A stretch of 33,429 nucleotides of DNA from CAZNER01 sp964572065 (GCA_964572065.1 CAZNER010000018.1:1-33429), one strand, 5' to 3'; counted from the first letter of the stretch, positions 23,578-30,580 are shown. Numbers and translations are program-made. Notes: a model not told the origin generated them from the sequence alone.

Positions 23578-24816
23578 CTACATTTGATTGATGCCACTCA
23601 CAACACTATAAAGAGGTATCAAAACCGCGATAGCCATAAATGCTACTCCGGCACCAAGAAAAACCATCAATATCGGCTCAATCAAGGTAGATATATTACC
23701 TAATGCTTCCTGCAGCTCCTCCTTATAATAATCCGAAACATTAGCAAGAGCATCAGAAGTATTACCTGTTCTATCACCGACTTTCAACATCCTTGAAACG
23801 AAAGGCGGATATAAATCTTTAAAATTATCTACAGATTTAGATAATTTACCCCCAGTTTTAACATCCTTTCTTATCTTCTTTATAGAATTTGAATATCTGG
23901 TATGCGTAACTGATTTTTCTACAATTTCCAAAGACTGCAAGATGGGTACACCACTTTTATTTAGAAGACCAAGCATCCTTGCTATTTTATATATATAAAA
24001 ATATTTAAATTGTTTTCCAACCCAAGGAAATTTGATCATGATATTATCAAAAAAATCTTTCATCTTTTTGAATTTTTTAATTCCTATATACAAAGAAACC
24101 ACCAAACTTATAAACAATGCAAATAAATAAATAAAATATTTTTTAAAGAAATCACTTGCTTTCATTATAATTCTGGTCATTTTCGGCACTTCGATATTAG
24201 CTTGGTTAAAAAATCCAGTCAGCTGGGGAAGAACATACAGAAGCATCAAGAGAACCACCATTAATAAAATCGAAAGAATAATAACAGGATAAGTCATAGC
24301 TCCTTTTATATCTTTTTGCAACTTATATTCAGCTTCAGCATCCTGATAAAGTCCAAGAAAACTTTGCGATAAACTGCCTCCCACTTCCCCTGCTTTAATC
24401 ATAGCAATCTCACTTGTATTAAATACATCTGGATACTTAGAAAGACTGTCTGAAATATATTTACCTGCTTCTATATCATATTTTAACCGTCCTAGAATTT
24501 CTATTAATTTGGGATTTTTTATACTTTCTCTTAACAAATCTATTATTTCCGGGAGAGGAAGACCTGCCTTAATCATTGTTGCAAAATTTTTATATAGAAA
24601 AACCCTATCTCCTTTCTTAACTTTCTTACCCTTACTAAAAAGCGTAAATTTTTTAACTTCTTTCTTAATATCAACTCGCTCTAACTTGCCTTTTATACTT
24701 AATATATCTAAACCTTTTTCTCTAAGCTTACTTGCAACTTCATCCTGATCTTTACCTTCCATTTCTCCGGATAATAGCTTTTCCTTTTTTAATGCTTTAT
24801 AAACAAAAGTCTGCAT
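23578..24816 (-). CDS. pilC: Type IV pilus inner-membrane platform protein PilC
   Basis: A 412-residue GspF/PilC-family protein. The N-terminal FVYKALKKEKLLSGEMEGKDQDEVASKLREKG is the usual start, followed by two copies of the cytoplasmic helical domain (FLYKNFATMIKAGLPLPEIIDLL and the second beginning YIYKIARMLGLLNKSGVPILQSLEIV). Three membrane regions lie near residues 170-195, 215-240 and 380-405. PilC couples the ATPase PilB to pilin insertion. It follows pilB by 31 bases. Confidence 0.95.
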   Translation of the reverse strand: MQTFVYKALKKEKLLSGEMEGKDQDEVASKLREKGLDILSIKGKLERVDIKKEVKKFTLFSKGKKVKKGDRVFLYKNFATMIKAGLPLPEIIDLLRESIKNPKLIEILGRLKYDIEAGKYISDSLSKYPDVFNTSEIAMIKAGEVGGSLSQSFLGLYQDAEAEYKLQKDIKGAMTYPVIILSILLMVVLLMLLYVLPQLTGFFNQANIEVPKMTRIIMKASDFFKKYFIYLFALFISLVVSLYIGIKKFKKMKDFFDNIMIKFPWVGKQFKYFYIYKIARMLGLLNKSGVPILQSLEIVEKSVTHTRYSNSIKKIRKDVKTGGKLSKSVDNFKDLYPPFVSRMLKVGDRTGNTSDALANVSDYYKEELQEALGNISTLIEPILMVFLGAGVAFMAIAVLIPLYSVVSGINQM

Positions 24817-24847
24817 TTGAGTCTTTATTGGAATTAAATTAAAATTT

Positions 24848-26560
24848 TTACTCTCTAGTTACACGTAATATTTCATTTATGGTAGTAATCCCTTCTTTAG
24901 CCTTTTTAAGCCCGTCTACTATCATTAAATCCATACCCTGTTCTATAGCTTTCGTTTGTATTTCATCTGCCGTAGCATTACTTGCTATAAGATCAATAAT
25001 TTCTGGCGTTACTTCTAATATTTCATAAATTCCAACCCTACCTTTCAAGCCAGATTTACCACACTTATCACATCCCTTACCTTTATAGAATTTACCATCC
25101 CCTATTAATTGATTTATTTGTTCTTCATCCAAGCCAATCTTTACAAGCTCTCTTGATAAAGCATCATTTTGCTCACTTGATAATCTCTCCTCCACTTTAC
25201 AATGTCCACATATTCTTCTTACCAGTCTTTGGGCAATTATTAGATTCACAGATGAAGCTATTAAGAATTCCTCAATTCCCATATCTGCAAGACGAGGTAT
25301 AGACCCAGCAGCATCATTAGTATGAATTGTTGATAATACAAGGTGTCCAGTAAGAGCTGCATTTATAGCCATATTAGCTGTTTCTTCATCTCTAATCTCA
25401 CCTACCATAATGATATCCGGATCCTGTCTTAATAAAGCCCTAAGTCCAATTGAAAATTTCAAACCAATTTTACTATTCACCTGCATCTGATTAACTCTTG
25501 GGATAGCATACTCAATAGGATCTTCAACAGTACAGATATTCACCTCAGGACTATTTAATTTAGTTAAAATCGTATAAAGAGAAGTCGTTTTACCACTTCC
25601 TGTCGGTCCTGATGCTAAAATCATACCATGAGGTCTACCTATTGCTCTTTCAACTTTTTCCAGATTTCCTCCGGTAAAGCCCAATTTTTCCAATGTAAAT
25701 CCACCGCCAGTTTCTTCTAATACTCTAGCTACTATCTTTTCACCAAAAAATGTAGGTATTATAGATATTCTCAAAGATATATCTTTATTATTAATCTTAA
25801 TCTTTATCCTACCATCCTGGGGCAATCTATGCTCATCTATTTTTAAATTGCTCATAATTTTTACTCTAGCTACTAATACAGGTAAAATCTCAGTGGGTAA
25901 ACTTACCTTATCATGGAGAATCCCATCTATACGATACCTAACTAAAACCTCTTTATCTAGTGGTTCGATATGTATATCACTAGCTTTTTCAACAACAGCA
26001 TATTCAACTATTGAATCAAACAACTTAATTACCGGTAATTCCTGAGCCGCTTCTTGTATTTTCTTAGCCTTTCCTTTAACTGACTTACTCGCATGCTCCT
26101 TTATCATGTCTTTTAATACCTGCTGAATATCCTTTTTATAAAACAATATTCCCTGCTCAAAAGAAGATAAGTTTGTGTAGTAAGGTACTACATCCAGACC
26201 AGTTCTTTTTGATATAAAATCAACAGCTTCAAGATCGATAGGATTCGTCATAGCAACATGAAGCCTATCTCTCTCTTTTTTAAATGGAATAGTTTCTCTC
26301 TCTAATGCAGTCTGTTTTGTAATAATCCCCAGTGCTTCTTTTTGAGGTTTAATTTTAGCTAAATCCACAGCAGATACACCTAACTCACCCGCTATCAATT
26401 GAGCAATCTCATCTTCTGTTATAGCTCCTTCCTTAACAACAATTTCGCTTAAGGGTCTATCAGCTCTCTTTGCTTTTACAAGAAGATCTTTTAATTTTTT
26501 TTGATCTAACTTCTTATTCCTTAGTAGTATTTCCTTTACAATGCTATTTGATAAAGCCAA
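24848..26560 (-). CDS. pilB: Type IV pilus assembly ATPase PilB
   Basis: A 570-residue GspE/PilB secretion ATPase. An N-terminal GSPII_E domain (about 1-150) is followed by the ATPase core: Asp-box, Walker A GPTGSGKT (318-325), Walker B IIMVGEIRDEET, His box GHLVLSTIHTNDA, and a four-cysteine zinc site (Cys451, Cys454, Cys497, Cys500). It powers pilus extension. The start codon is TTG at 26560, the only one giving the normal N-terminus (ALSNSIVKEILL). A promoter is at 26599-26627. No pilT retraction ATPase or pilD peptidase is in the window. Confidence 0.96.
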   Translation of the reverse strand: MALSNSIVKEILLRNKKLDQKKLKDLLVKAKRADRPLSEIVVKEGAITEDEIAQLIAGELGVSAVDLAKIKPQKEALGIITKQTALERETIPFKKERDRLHVAMTNPIDLEAVDFISKRTGLDVVPYYTNLSSFEQGILFYKKDIQQVLKDMIKEHASKSVKGKAKKIQEAAQELPVIKLFDSIVEYAVVEKASDIHIEPLDKEVLVRYRIDGILHDKVSLPTEILPVLVARVKIMSNLKIDEHRLPQDGRIKIKINNKDISLRISIIPTFFGEKIVARVLEETGGGFTLEKLGFTGGNLEKVERAIGRPHGMILASGPTGSGKTTSLYTILTKLNSPEVNICTVEDPIEYAIPRVNQMQVNSKIGLKFSIGLRALLRQDPDIIMVGEIRDEETANMAINAALTGHLVLSTIHTNDAAGSIPRLADMGIEEFLIASSVNLIIAQRLVRRICGHCKVEERLSSEQNDALSRELVKIGLDEEQINQLIGDGKFYKGKGCDKCGKSGLKGRVGIYEILEVTPEIIDLIASNATADEIQTKAIEQGMDLMIVDGLKKAKEGITTINEILRVTRE

Positions 26561-26598
26561 GGCAGTTTTTATAATAAATAATTGTTAATCTTGTTTTT

Positions 26599-26627
26599 AT
26601 AGTAACAAAATTTAAGACAAGTATCAA
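26599..26627 (-). promoter_or_regulatory. Putative promoter of the pilus operon
   Basis: Minus-strand TTGATA (26627-26622) and TACTAT (26604-26599) with a 17-base spacer, about 38 bases before the TTG start of pilB. The nine minus-strand pilus genes down to 18005 have gaps of at most 31 bases, so one transcript ending at the 17931-17956 terminator is likely. Confidence 0.45.
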
Positions 26628-26665
26628 TTTATATCTTTAATCTATATTACTCTACTCTGTTTTGT

Positions 26666-26695
26666 TTGACTTTGGTATAATATTATAGATATGAT
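26666..26695 (+). promoter_or_regulatory. Putative promoter for tRNA-Leu
   Basis: TTGACT (26666-26671) and TATGAT (26690-26695) with an 18-base spacer, putting the transcript start about 20 bases before the tRNA. A TATAAT at 26676-26681 lies inside the spacer but lacks a -35 at a normal distance. Confidence 0.45.
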
Positions 26696-26721
26696 TTCTT
26701 TTGCTCTTTTTAATACATCAT

Positions 26722-26807
26722 GCTGAGGTGGTGGAATTGGTAGACACGCAGCCTTGAGGAGGCTGTGCTCAATTATGAGCATGTGGGTTCAACTCCCACT
26801 CTCAGCA
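26722..26807 (+). tRNA. tRNA-Leu (anticodon GAG)
   Basis: 86 bases that fold as a class II tRNA: acceptor GCTGAGG / TCTCAGC (one G-T pair) with discriminator A, anticodon stem CAGCC / GGCTG around TTGAGGA (anticodon GAG, read CUC and CUU), a variable arm (TGCTCAATTATGAGCA), and T-arm GTGGG-TTCAACT-CCCAC. The D-loop has GGTAGACACG-type sequence as in leucine tRNAs. CCA is not encoded (TTT follows), so CCA must be added by an enzyme. An imperfect copy of its last 17 bases lies 120 bases downstream. Confidence 0.96.
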
Positions 26808-26838
26808 TTTAAATAAATTAATAATTAAAAAGAGAACT

Positions 26839-26872
26839 CCTAGAGTGGATTTTCCCGCAAAGCGGGACTAGG
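26839..26872 (+). other. Short hairpin between tRNA-Leu and its tail copy
   Basis: CCCGC (26854-26858) pairs with GCGGG (26862-26866) around AAA, and CCTAG (26839-26843) pairs with CTAGG (26868-26872) outside it. No T run follows, so it is not an obvious terminator; it is part of the insert between the tRNA and its tail copy. Confidence 0.5.
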
Positions 26873-26910
26873 TCAAACTAATTTGCCCGTGGCGGAAGTT
26901 TCACCTTGAG

Positions 26911-26927
26911 AACTCCAACTCTCAGTA
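26911..26927 (+). repeat. Copy of the tRNA-Leu 3' end (15 of 17 bases)
   Basis: AACTCCAACTCTCAGTA matches tRNA-Leu bases 26791-26807 (AACTCCCACTCTCAGCA) at 15 of 17 positions, starting right after TTC in the T-loop and ending at the discriminator. Likeness continues into the flank (ATTTAAAT versus ACTTAAAA). The 5' parts of a tRNA are absent, so it is not a gene. Confidence 0.7.
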
Positions 26928-26937
26928 CTTAAAAAAA

Positions 26938-26967
26938 TAGACATAAAATTGTTTTTTTTGATATACT
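26938..26967 (+). promoter_or_regulatory. Putative promoter for tRNA-Asp
   Basis: TAGACA (26938-26943) and TATACT (26962-26967) with an 18-base spacer, about 32 bases before the tRNA. This suggests tRNA-Asp is transcribed apart from tRNA-Leu. Confidence 0.4.
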
Positions 26968-26999
26968 AAGGTCTAATTAAAAATAAGTTTTGATTATTT

Positions 27000-27073
27000 G
27001 GGACGTTAGTTCAGCTGGCTAGAACGTCCGCCTGTCACGCGGAAGGTCACGGGTTCGAGTCCCGTACGTCCCG
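27000..27073 (+). tRNA. tRNA-Asp (anticodon GTC)
   Basis: 74 bases forming a full cloverleaf: acceptor GGGACGT / ACGTCCC with discriminator G73, anticodon stem TCCGC / GCGGA around CTGTCAC (anticodon GTC), and T-arm ACGGG-TTCGAGT-CCCGT. G73 and GTC are aspartate identity elements. CCA is not encoded. A terminator hairpin begins five bases downstream, and an exact copy of its last 17 bases lies at 27231-27247. Confidence 0.97.
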
Positions 27074-27077
27074 TTTT

Positions 27078-27113
27078 AAATAAAATCGGCACCTTTAGGT
27101 GCCTATTTTATTT
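27078..27113 (+). terminator. Intrinsic terminator after tRNA-Asp
   Basis: AAATAAAAT-c-GGCACC, loop TTTA, GGTGCC-t-ATTTTATTT: a 15-pair stem with a single central mismatch and A/T-rich outer part, ending in a T-rich tract. It would end the tRNA-Asp transcript and separate it from the tail copy downstream. Confidence 0.75.
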
Positions 27114-27130
27114 GATATGAATATATACGA

Positions 27131-27230
27131 GAACCCGGAACGGGTTCGCTTAATGAGACTCGAAAATTTCAAATGTAATGTAGAAATTTTCGCAAGTCGA
27201 ATTAGTCCTGCGGAGTGAAACGAAGCATGG
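27131..27230 (+). other. Non-coding structured insert between tRNA-Asp and its tail copy
   Basis: No ORF of useful length. It holds hairpin GAACCCG-gaa-CGGGTTC (27131-27147), whose right arm gives a nine-base match ACGGGTTCG (27140-27148) to the tRNA T-arm, and hairpin CGAAAATTTC (27161-27170) with GAAATTTTCG (27183-27192) around a 12-base loop. The 3' part (GTCCTGCGGAGTGAAACGAAGCATGG in segments) parallels the end of the insert after tRNA-Leu. Confidence 0.55.
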
Positions 27231-27247
27231 GAGTCCCGTACGTCCCG
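27231..27247 (+). repeat. Exact copy of the tRNA-Asp 3' end (17 of 17 bases)
   Basis: GAGTCCCGTACGTCCCG is identical to tRNA-Asp bases 27057-27073, running from the T-loop through the acceptor 3' strand to the discriminator. No D-arm or anticodon arm is nearby. Copies of tRNA 3' ends downstream of an intact tRNA are the classic footprint of site-specific insertion at a tRNA gene. Confidence 0.88.
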
Positions 27248-27341
27248 CACTAAACCACGTAGGGTTTAGTGCGGGTCCTGAACTCAACGTACTTCAGGAC
27301 AAAATATAAATAAAACACTACTGAACCCAACGTGGTTCAGT
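27244..27341. repeat. Array of three hairpins with ACGT-containing loops
   Basis: Hairpin 1 (27244-27275): 13-base perfect stem CCCGCACTAAACC / GGTTTAGTGCGGG, loop ACGTAG. Hairpin 2 (27275-27300): GTCCTGAA / TTCAGGAC, loop CTCAACGTAC. Hairpin 3 (27320-27341): ACTGAACC / GGTTCAGT, loop CAACGT. The centres are alike (TGAAC-Y-CAACGT-R-S-TTCA in 2 and 3; TAAACC-ACGTA-GGGTTTA in 1) although outer stems differ, which implies kept structure. Hairpin 1 begins inside the tRNA tail copy. Together with 27074-27243 this fills the 342-base gene-free gap after tRNA-Asp. Confidence 0.75.
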
Positions 27342-27415
27342 GAATACAACTTTCCCCACAAATCTCTTACCCAGAATCCGGAATATAGATAATTAAACAA
27401 GTCAAAATTCAAATT

Positions 27416-27646
27416 ATGTTTTTTTATACCTATGTATTACTTAGTAAGAAAGATAAGAAGTTTTACATTGGTTTCACTACCGACTTAAACAGGCGTTTGA
27501 AACAACATAATAAAGGTAGAAATATCAGTACAAAATCAAGACGCCCATTTAAACTTATCTACTACGAAGCTCACCTTTCTAAAAAAGATGCGTTGAGAAG
27601 AGAAAAGTATTTCAAAACAAGTAAGAAGAAAAGTAGTTTTAAATAA
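27416..27646 (+). CDS. GIY-YIG family endonuclease, single domain
   Basis: A 76-residue protein made of one GIY-YIG domain of the UPF0213/COG2827 type. YTYVLLSKKDKKFYIGFTTDLNRRLKQHNKG holds the two-part YVL...YIG motif (Tyr-Ile-Gly near 22-24) and the conserved Arg (RRLKQH), and RPFKLIYYEAHLSKKDALRREKYFK holds the catalytic Glu (in YYEA). Members are slightly longer (80-95), so the C-terminus (TSKKKSSFK) may be clipped. Such genes are abundant in CPR genomes and their role is unknown; DNA nicking, repair or mobile-element activity have been considered. It sits 75 bases after the hairpin array and 343 bases after tRNA-Asp. Confidence 0.9.
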   Translation: MFFYTYVLLSKKDKKFYIGFTTDLNRRLKQHNKGRNISTKSRRPFKLIYYEAHLSKKDALRREKYFKTSKKKSSFK

Positions 27647-27692
27647 ATGCTGTAGTCAAAAATTTGTATAAACAACAAAGAAATCAAATGAT

Positions 27693-27722
27693 TTGATCTA
27701 TTATAGGATATTTTGATATAAT
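27693..27722 (+). promoter_or_regulatory. Putative promoter for the 107-residue membrane protein gene
   Basis: TTGATC (27693-27698) and consensus TATAAT (27717-27722) with an 18-base spacer; the ATG at 27745 is 22 bases past the -10, leaving a leader of about 15 bases. Confidence 0.4.
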
Positions 27723-27744
27723 AAATTAATTATAGACTAATTCA

Positions 27745-28068
27745 ATGGAAACAACTTTATCAAATAATCTAGTAGGAAAAATAAAGAATAGAGCAAGTAC
27801 TGAAGCTGTGCATCTGATTTCTAGACTTGAAAAACATGTAAGAACTAGATCTCCTGAAAATTATGGAGTACATATTTTATTTGAAACTTTACTTATAACC
27901 GCAGGATGTTTACTTTCAAGGAATGAATTCTTATCATTTAAAACATTTATATATCCTGCTTTGGGTTTAATTCTAGGACATATCACAGGAGAAGTTATTC
28001 ATAAACTAAGAAGAAACAATGAATTAGATAATGTAGAAAGATTCCTACGTTCCGAAGGAGTAATCTAG
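27745..28068 (+). CDS. Small membrane protein, unknown
   Basis: A 107-residue protein with two probable membrane segments (about 50-66, ILFETLLITAGCLLS, and about 74-93, FIYPALGLILGHITGEVIH) between a basic N-terminal region and a charged C-terminal helix (RRNNELDNVERFLRSEG). No family recognised. It faces the convergent 96-residue gene across 12 bases, and follows a plausible promoter. Its length and membrane pattern make it a credible gene, but nothing indicates a function. Confidence 0.6.
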   Translation: METTLSNNLVGKIKNRASTEAVHLISRLEKHVRTRSPENYGVHILFETLLITAGCLLSRNEFLSFKTFIYPALGLILGHITGEVIHKLRRNNELDNVERFLRSEGVI

Positions 28069-28080
28069 AATGCTATATAA

Positions 28081-28371
28081 CTAATCATCTCTAAGAGGAG
28101 AATCAAAATCTCTCTCAATTATATAAAGATAATAATGAACTATATATAATCCCCAACTTCCAAATCTTTCTTCTATTCTGTCTTCAATAGAACTTACCGT
28201 AGTCTCATAACCTGTTGCACCTCTAAATAAATAAAGATTTTGTATATCTTGAGAATCGAGTCCCATATCATATGCTATCTCTTTTAACGTTCTTTTTACA
28301 ATTTCAAAATACCTATCAACTAATGTTTCTTGATCAGTATTATTAGGAGCTCTTACTAAATTTTCTTCCAT
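28081..28371 (-). CDS. Unknown small protein downstream of the sigma factor gene
   Basis: A 96-residue acidic protein, probably all-helical, with almost no lysine. DRYFEIVKRTLKEIAYDMGLDSQDIQNLYLFRGATGYE and FGSWGLYIVHYYLYIIERDF are the main helices. No cysteine pairs, signal peptide or membrane helix. It is the last of three minus-strand genes starting with the divergent sigma factor, separated by 96 bases from the 191-residue gene. Shared lysine-poor composition with those two neighbours suggests a common origin or role. Function unknown. Confidence 0.55.
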   Translation of the reverse strand: MEENLVRAPNNTDQETLVDRYFEIVKRTLKEIAYDMGLDSQDIQNLYLFRGATGYETTVSSIEDRIEERFGSWGLYIVHYYLYIIERDFDSPLRDD

Positions 28372-28467
28372 TATATTTAAACTCTACTAAATTAAAAATA
28401 CACAGGTAATTTAGGCAGGTCATATCTTATCACAAAATAGCTATAAGATTCAACAAAGATTACATAA

Positions 28468-29043
28468 TCAAATAGTCACAGAAGCTAATTCACTTTCTTC
28501 TCTTCCTATTCTGAATTCACCTGTAATTACAAATCCAAATCTTTGAACAAGATTACTAATCTTAACTTCATCTAAATTACAAAATATCCCACGTAATAAT
28601 TTCCCAAATAGTAATTGAACATAATAAACACTTCGTATATTATATTTATACTCTTCTTCTCTCATTATCGGATAACAATAACCTGAAATTGAAAGAAATA
28701 AATGATAGTATGTCATATCAACAGGATACAACCATTCCGGTAATGGGCTTAAACACCTCATACACAATTCTAAATCATCAATATCTATACCACTTGATTC
28801 AAAATATTGCCTACATAGATCTGTAACCTGTCTCTCGTATTCAGTTCTTAAGCTTCTCAAATCACTAGGTGAGCAGCTACTGAATCTTTCCCTTAAACCA
28901 CTTTCTATACCAACTAAAGGTATCAAAACTGCTCTGGCAAAAGGTGCATATATCTCATAACTTATAGGTTCTAAAGGTGTACTTGCAGAATATTCTGCAT
29001 ACATCTGTTGTATTTGTTGATCTATTTGAGACTCTGGACTCAT
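28468..29043 (-). CDS. Unknown protein downstream of the sigma factor gene
   Basis: A 191-residue protein, helical, Tyr/Ser/Leu-rich and with only a handful of lysines. Segments such as LRSLRTEYERQVTDLCRQYFESSGIDIDDLELCMRCLSPLPEWLYPVDMTYYHLFLSISGYCYP carry five of its six or so cysteines (CMRC is a possible pair), and the C-terminus has FGFVITGEFRIGREE. No family recognised. It starts 61 bases after the stop of the sigma factor gene on the same strand, so a partner or antagonist of that factor is possible, but there is no membrane helix of the usual anti-sigma kind. Confidence 0.58.
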   Translation of the reverse strand: MSPESQIDQQIQQMYAEYSASTPLEPISYEIYAPFARAVLIPLVGIESGLRERFSSCSPSDLRSLRTEYERQVTDLCRQYFESSGIDIDDLELCMRCLSPLPEWLYPVDMTYYHLFLSISGYCYPIMREEEYKYNIRSVYYVQLLFGKLLRGIFCNLDEVKISNLVQRFGFVITGEFRIGREESELASVTI

Positions 29044-29104
29044 AAAAGTACTACTAACATATTCATTAATTATATGAAAGACTATAAGCTTTATCTAATA
29101 TATA

Positions 29105-30511
29105 CTAATTTATTCCTTCTAAATAATGTCTTAGTTCTCTTGCATGTGTTGGATGTCTTAATCTTGATAAAATACCATGTGCAATCTGCCTCACCCTTTC
29201 CCTACCTAAACCTGTCTTTCCACCTATTTCTTCTAAGGTAAGTCTTCCTCGACCATTTACGCCAAACCAGCTTTCTAATATAAATCTATCTCTATCTGTC
29301 AAATTTAAACTTTCTATAGCACTACGTATAGCTTCTACCAGCATCATATCCTCCACTTGGCATTCCGGACCCTCTTCATCACTTGGAACTAAATCCCTAA
29401 ATTCAGCATCTCCATCATCTCCAATTGGTTCTTCTAATGATTTTGGATCTCTCCTTGTTAAAACAGCCTTAACTCTAGCTAATACTGTTTTATAACTCCC
29501 ATATCCTCCTGTATCATATATTTCTATCGCCATATCTCTAGCTCCACAAGGTAATCCTAATCTTAAAAATCTTTCTTTTGTTCTATGAACCAGTGCAGTA
29601 AATCTAAATTCATGCTCCGGTACTTTTGGATCATTAACATAATAAATAACAAAACGATTAATCTTTCTACGAATCTTATAGGTTAAAGAGGTAGACAATT
29701 TTCCTAAAGATGTTGTTGTACCACAACGTGTAATATTAAAATCTTTAATCCCTTCGTGTAAACCTATATATCCCTGCTGTACCAATTCTATTAAACTCAC
29801 TTTTCTTGAAAATCTTTCATATTCATACTTTGCATATTTCCAAACTAATCTCATATTCGACCTAAGTAACCTATACATAGCATCCTCATCTCCTGCCACC
29901 ATACGGATCACTAAAACAGCTTCACCTTCAACTGTCAGTAAAGGATATTCCCAAGCTTCTACCTTAGCTAGATTTACTGACTCTAATGCTGAACCTGATA
30001 GATTAGATAAATCAGGCAAATCAATTTCTTTATCAGAGTGATTACTAAATATAACTTTATCTAACGGATTAGCATAGAATAAATCAAATTGTTCCTCAGA
30101 AATTTCAACAAGCCTGAGGAATTCACCTTCAGGATTAAATACTCCAACAATATATCTATCATCAAGTCTTGTAAAAAACAAATTACTTAACCAAGGTCTT
30201 TGTTGATCAATATATCTTATTGTTTCACCTAACACTTGTATCTCATCTTGCCAAGAATCAATTCCTGTTTCTTGAGATATAATACCATTTGCAATTAAAA
30301 TTTCTCTTAAATCAGATATTTGAGCTGCAACATTACCACTTAATAAATATCTCATTTTTTCAACTTCTACTATTACTAAAGAATTACCCAAACAATCATA
30401 TATAGATGCATCTCTTTCTGAATAAAGAAACACACCTTGAGAAGTTCTAAAACATGTAAAACCTGGCTGAACTCTTTCCTCTGTTTCTACAACTTGCACA
30501 GTTTCTAACAT
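29105..30511 (-). CDS. Divergent sigma-70 family factor with novel N-terminal domain
   Basis: A 468-residue protein. Residues ~200-290 are sigma region 2 (MYRLLRSNMRLVWKYAKYEYERFSRKVSLIELVQQGYIGLHEGIKDF in part), ~295-355 look like region 3, DPKSLEEPIGDDGDAEFRDLV is the region 3.2 linker, and ~385-455 are region 4 with the HTH LTLEEIGGKTGLGRERVRQIAHGILSRLR that reads the -35 element. In region 2.3-2.4 the usual FSTYAYWWIRQAI reads LSTSLTYKIRRKI after a short insert, so the aromatic residues that melt the -10 are missing. The first ~190 residues match nothing known to me. It is thus probably an alternative sigma with its own promoter class. It leads a three-gene minus-strand run. Confidence 0.82.
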   Translation of the reverse strand: MLETVQVVETEERVQPGFTCFRTSQGVFLYSERDASIYDCLGNSLVIVEVEKMRYLLSGNVAAQISDLREILIANGIISQETGIDSWQDEIQVLGETIRYIDQQRPWLSNLFFTRLDDRYIVGVFNPEGEFLRLVEISEEQFDLFYANPLDKVIFSNHSDKEIDLPDLSNLSGSALESVNLAKVEAWEYPLLTVEGEAVLVIRMVAGDEDAMYRLLRSNMRLVWKYAKYEYERFSRKVSLIELVQQGYIGLHEGIKDFNITRCGTTTSLGKLSTSLTYKIRRKINRFVIYYVNDPKVPEHEFRFTALVHRTKERFLRLGLPCGARDMAIEIYDTGGYGSYKTVLARVKAVLTRRDPKSLEEPIGDDGDAEFRDLVPSDEEGPECQVEDMMLVEAIRSAIESLNLTDRDRFILESWFGVNGRGRLTLEEIGGKTGLGRERVRQIAHGILSRLRHPTHARELRHYLEGIN

Positions 30512-30580
30512 ACGATTAGCAATTAAAAACAGATAAATCTTTCTTACGGGGCAAAAACATATAATTTATGATATAGAAAT

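Noticed and set aside
20755..23597. Frameshifted pieces of one larger gene, because four adjacent frames overlap
   Set aside because: Each frame has its own prepilin-type or PilX-type N-terminus, and the order fits a normal minor-pilin cluster with translational overlaps.
27140..27247. A third, split or permuted tRNA gene formed by ACGGGTTCG and the tail copy
   Set aside because: Only T-arm and acceptor 3' sequence is present; no D-arm, anticodon arm or 5' acceptor strand can be found, and half of the ACGGGTTCG match is also explained by the local GAACCCG/CGGGTTC hairpin.
27244..27341. CRISPR array
   Set aside because: There are three hairpins of different length and stem sequence, no constant direct repeat with unique spacers, and no cas genes.
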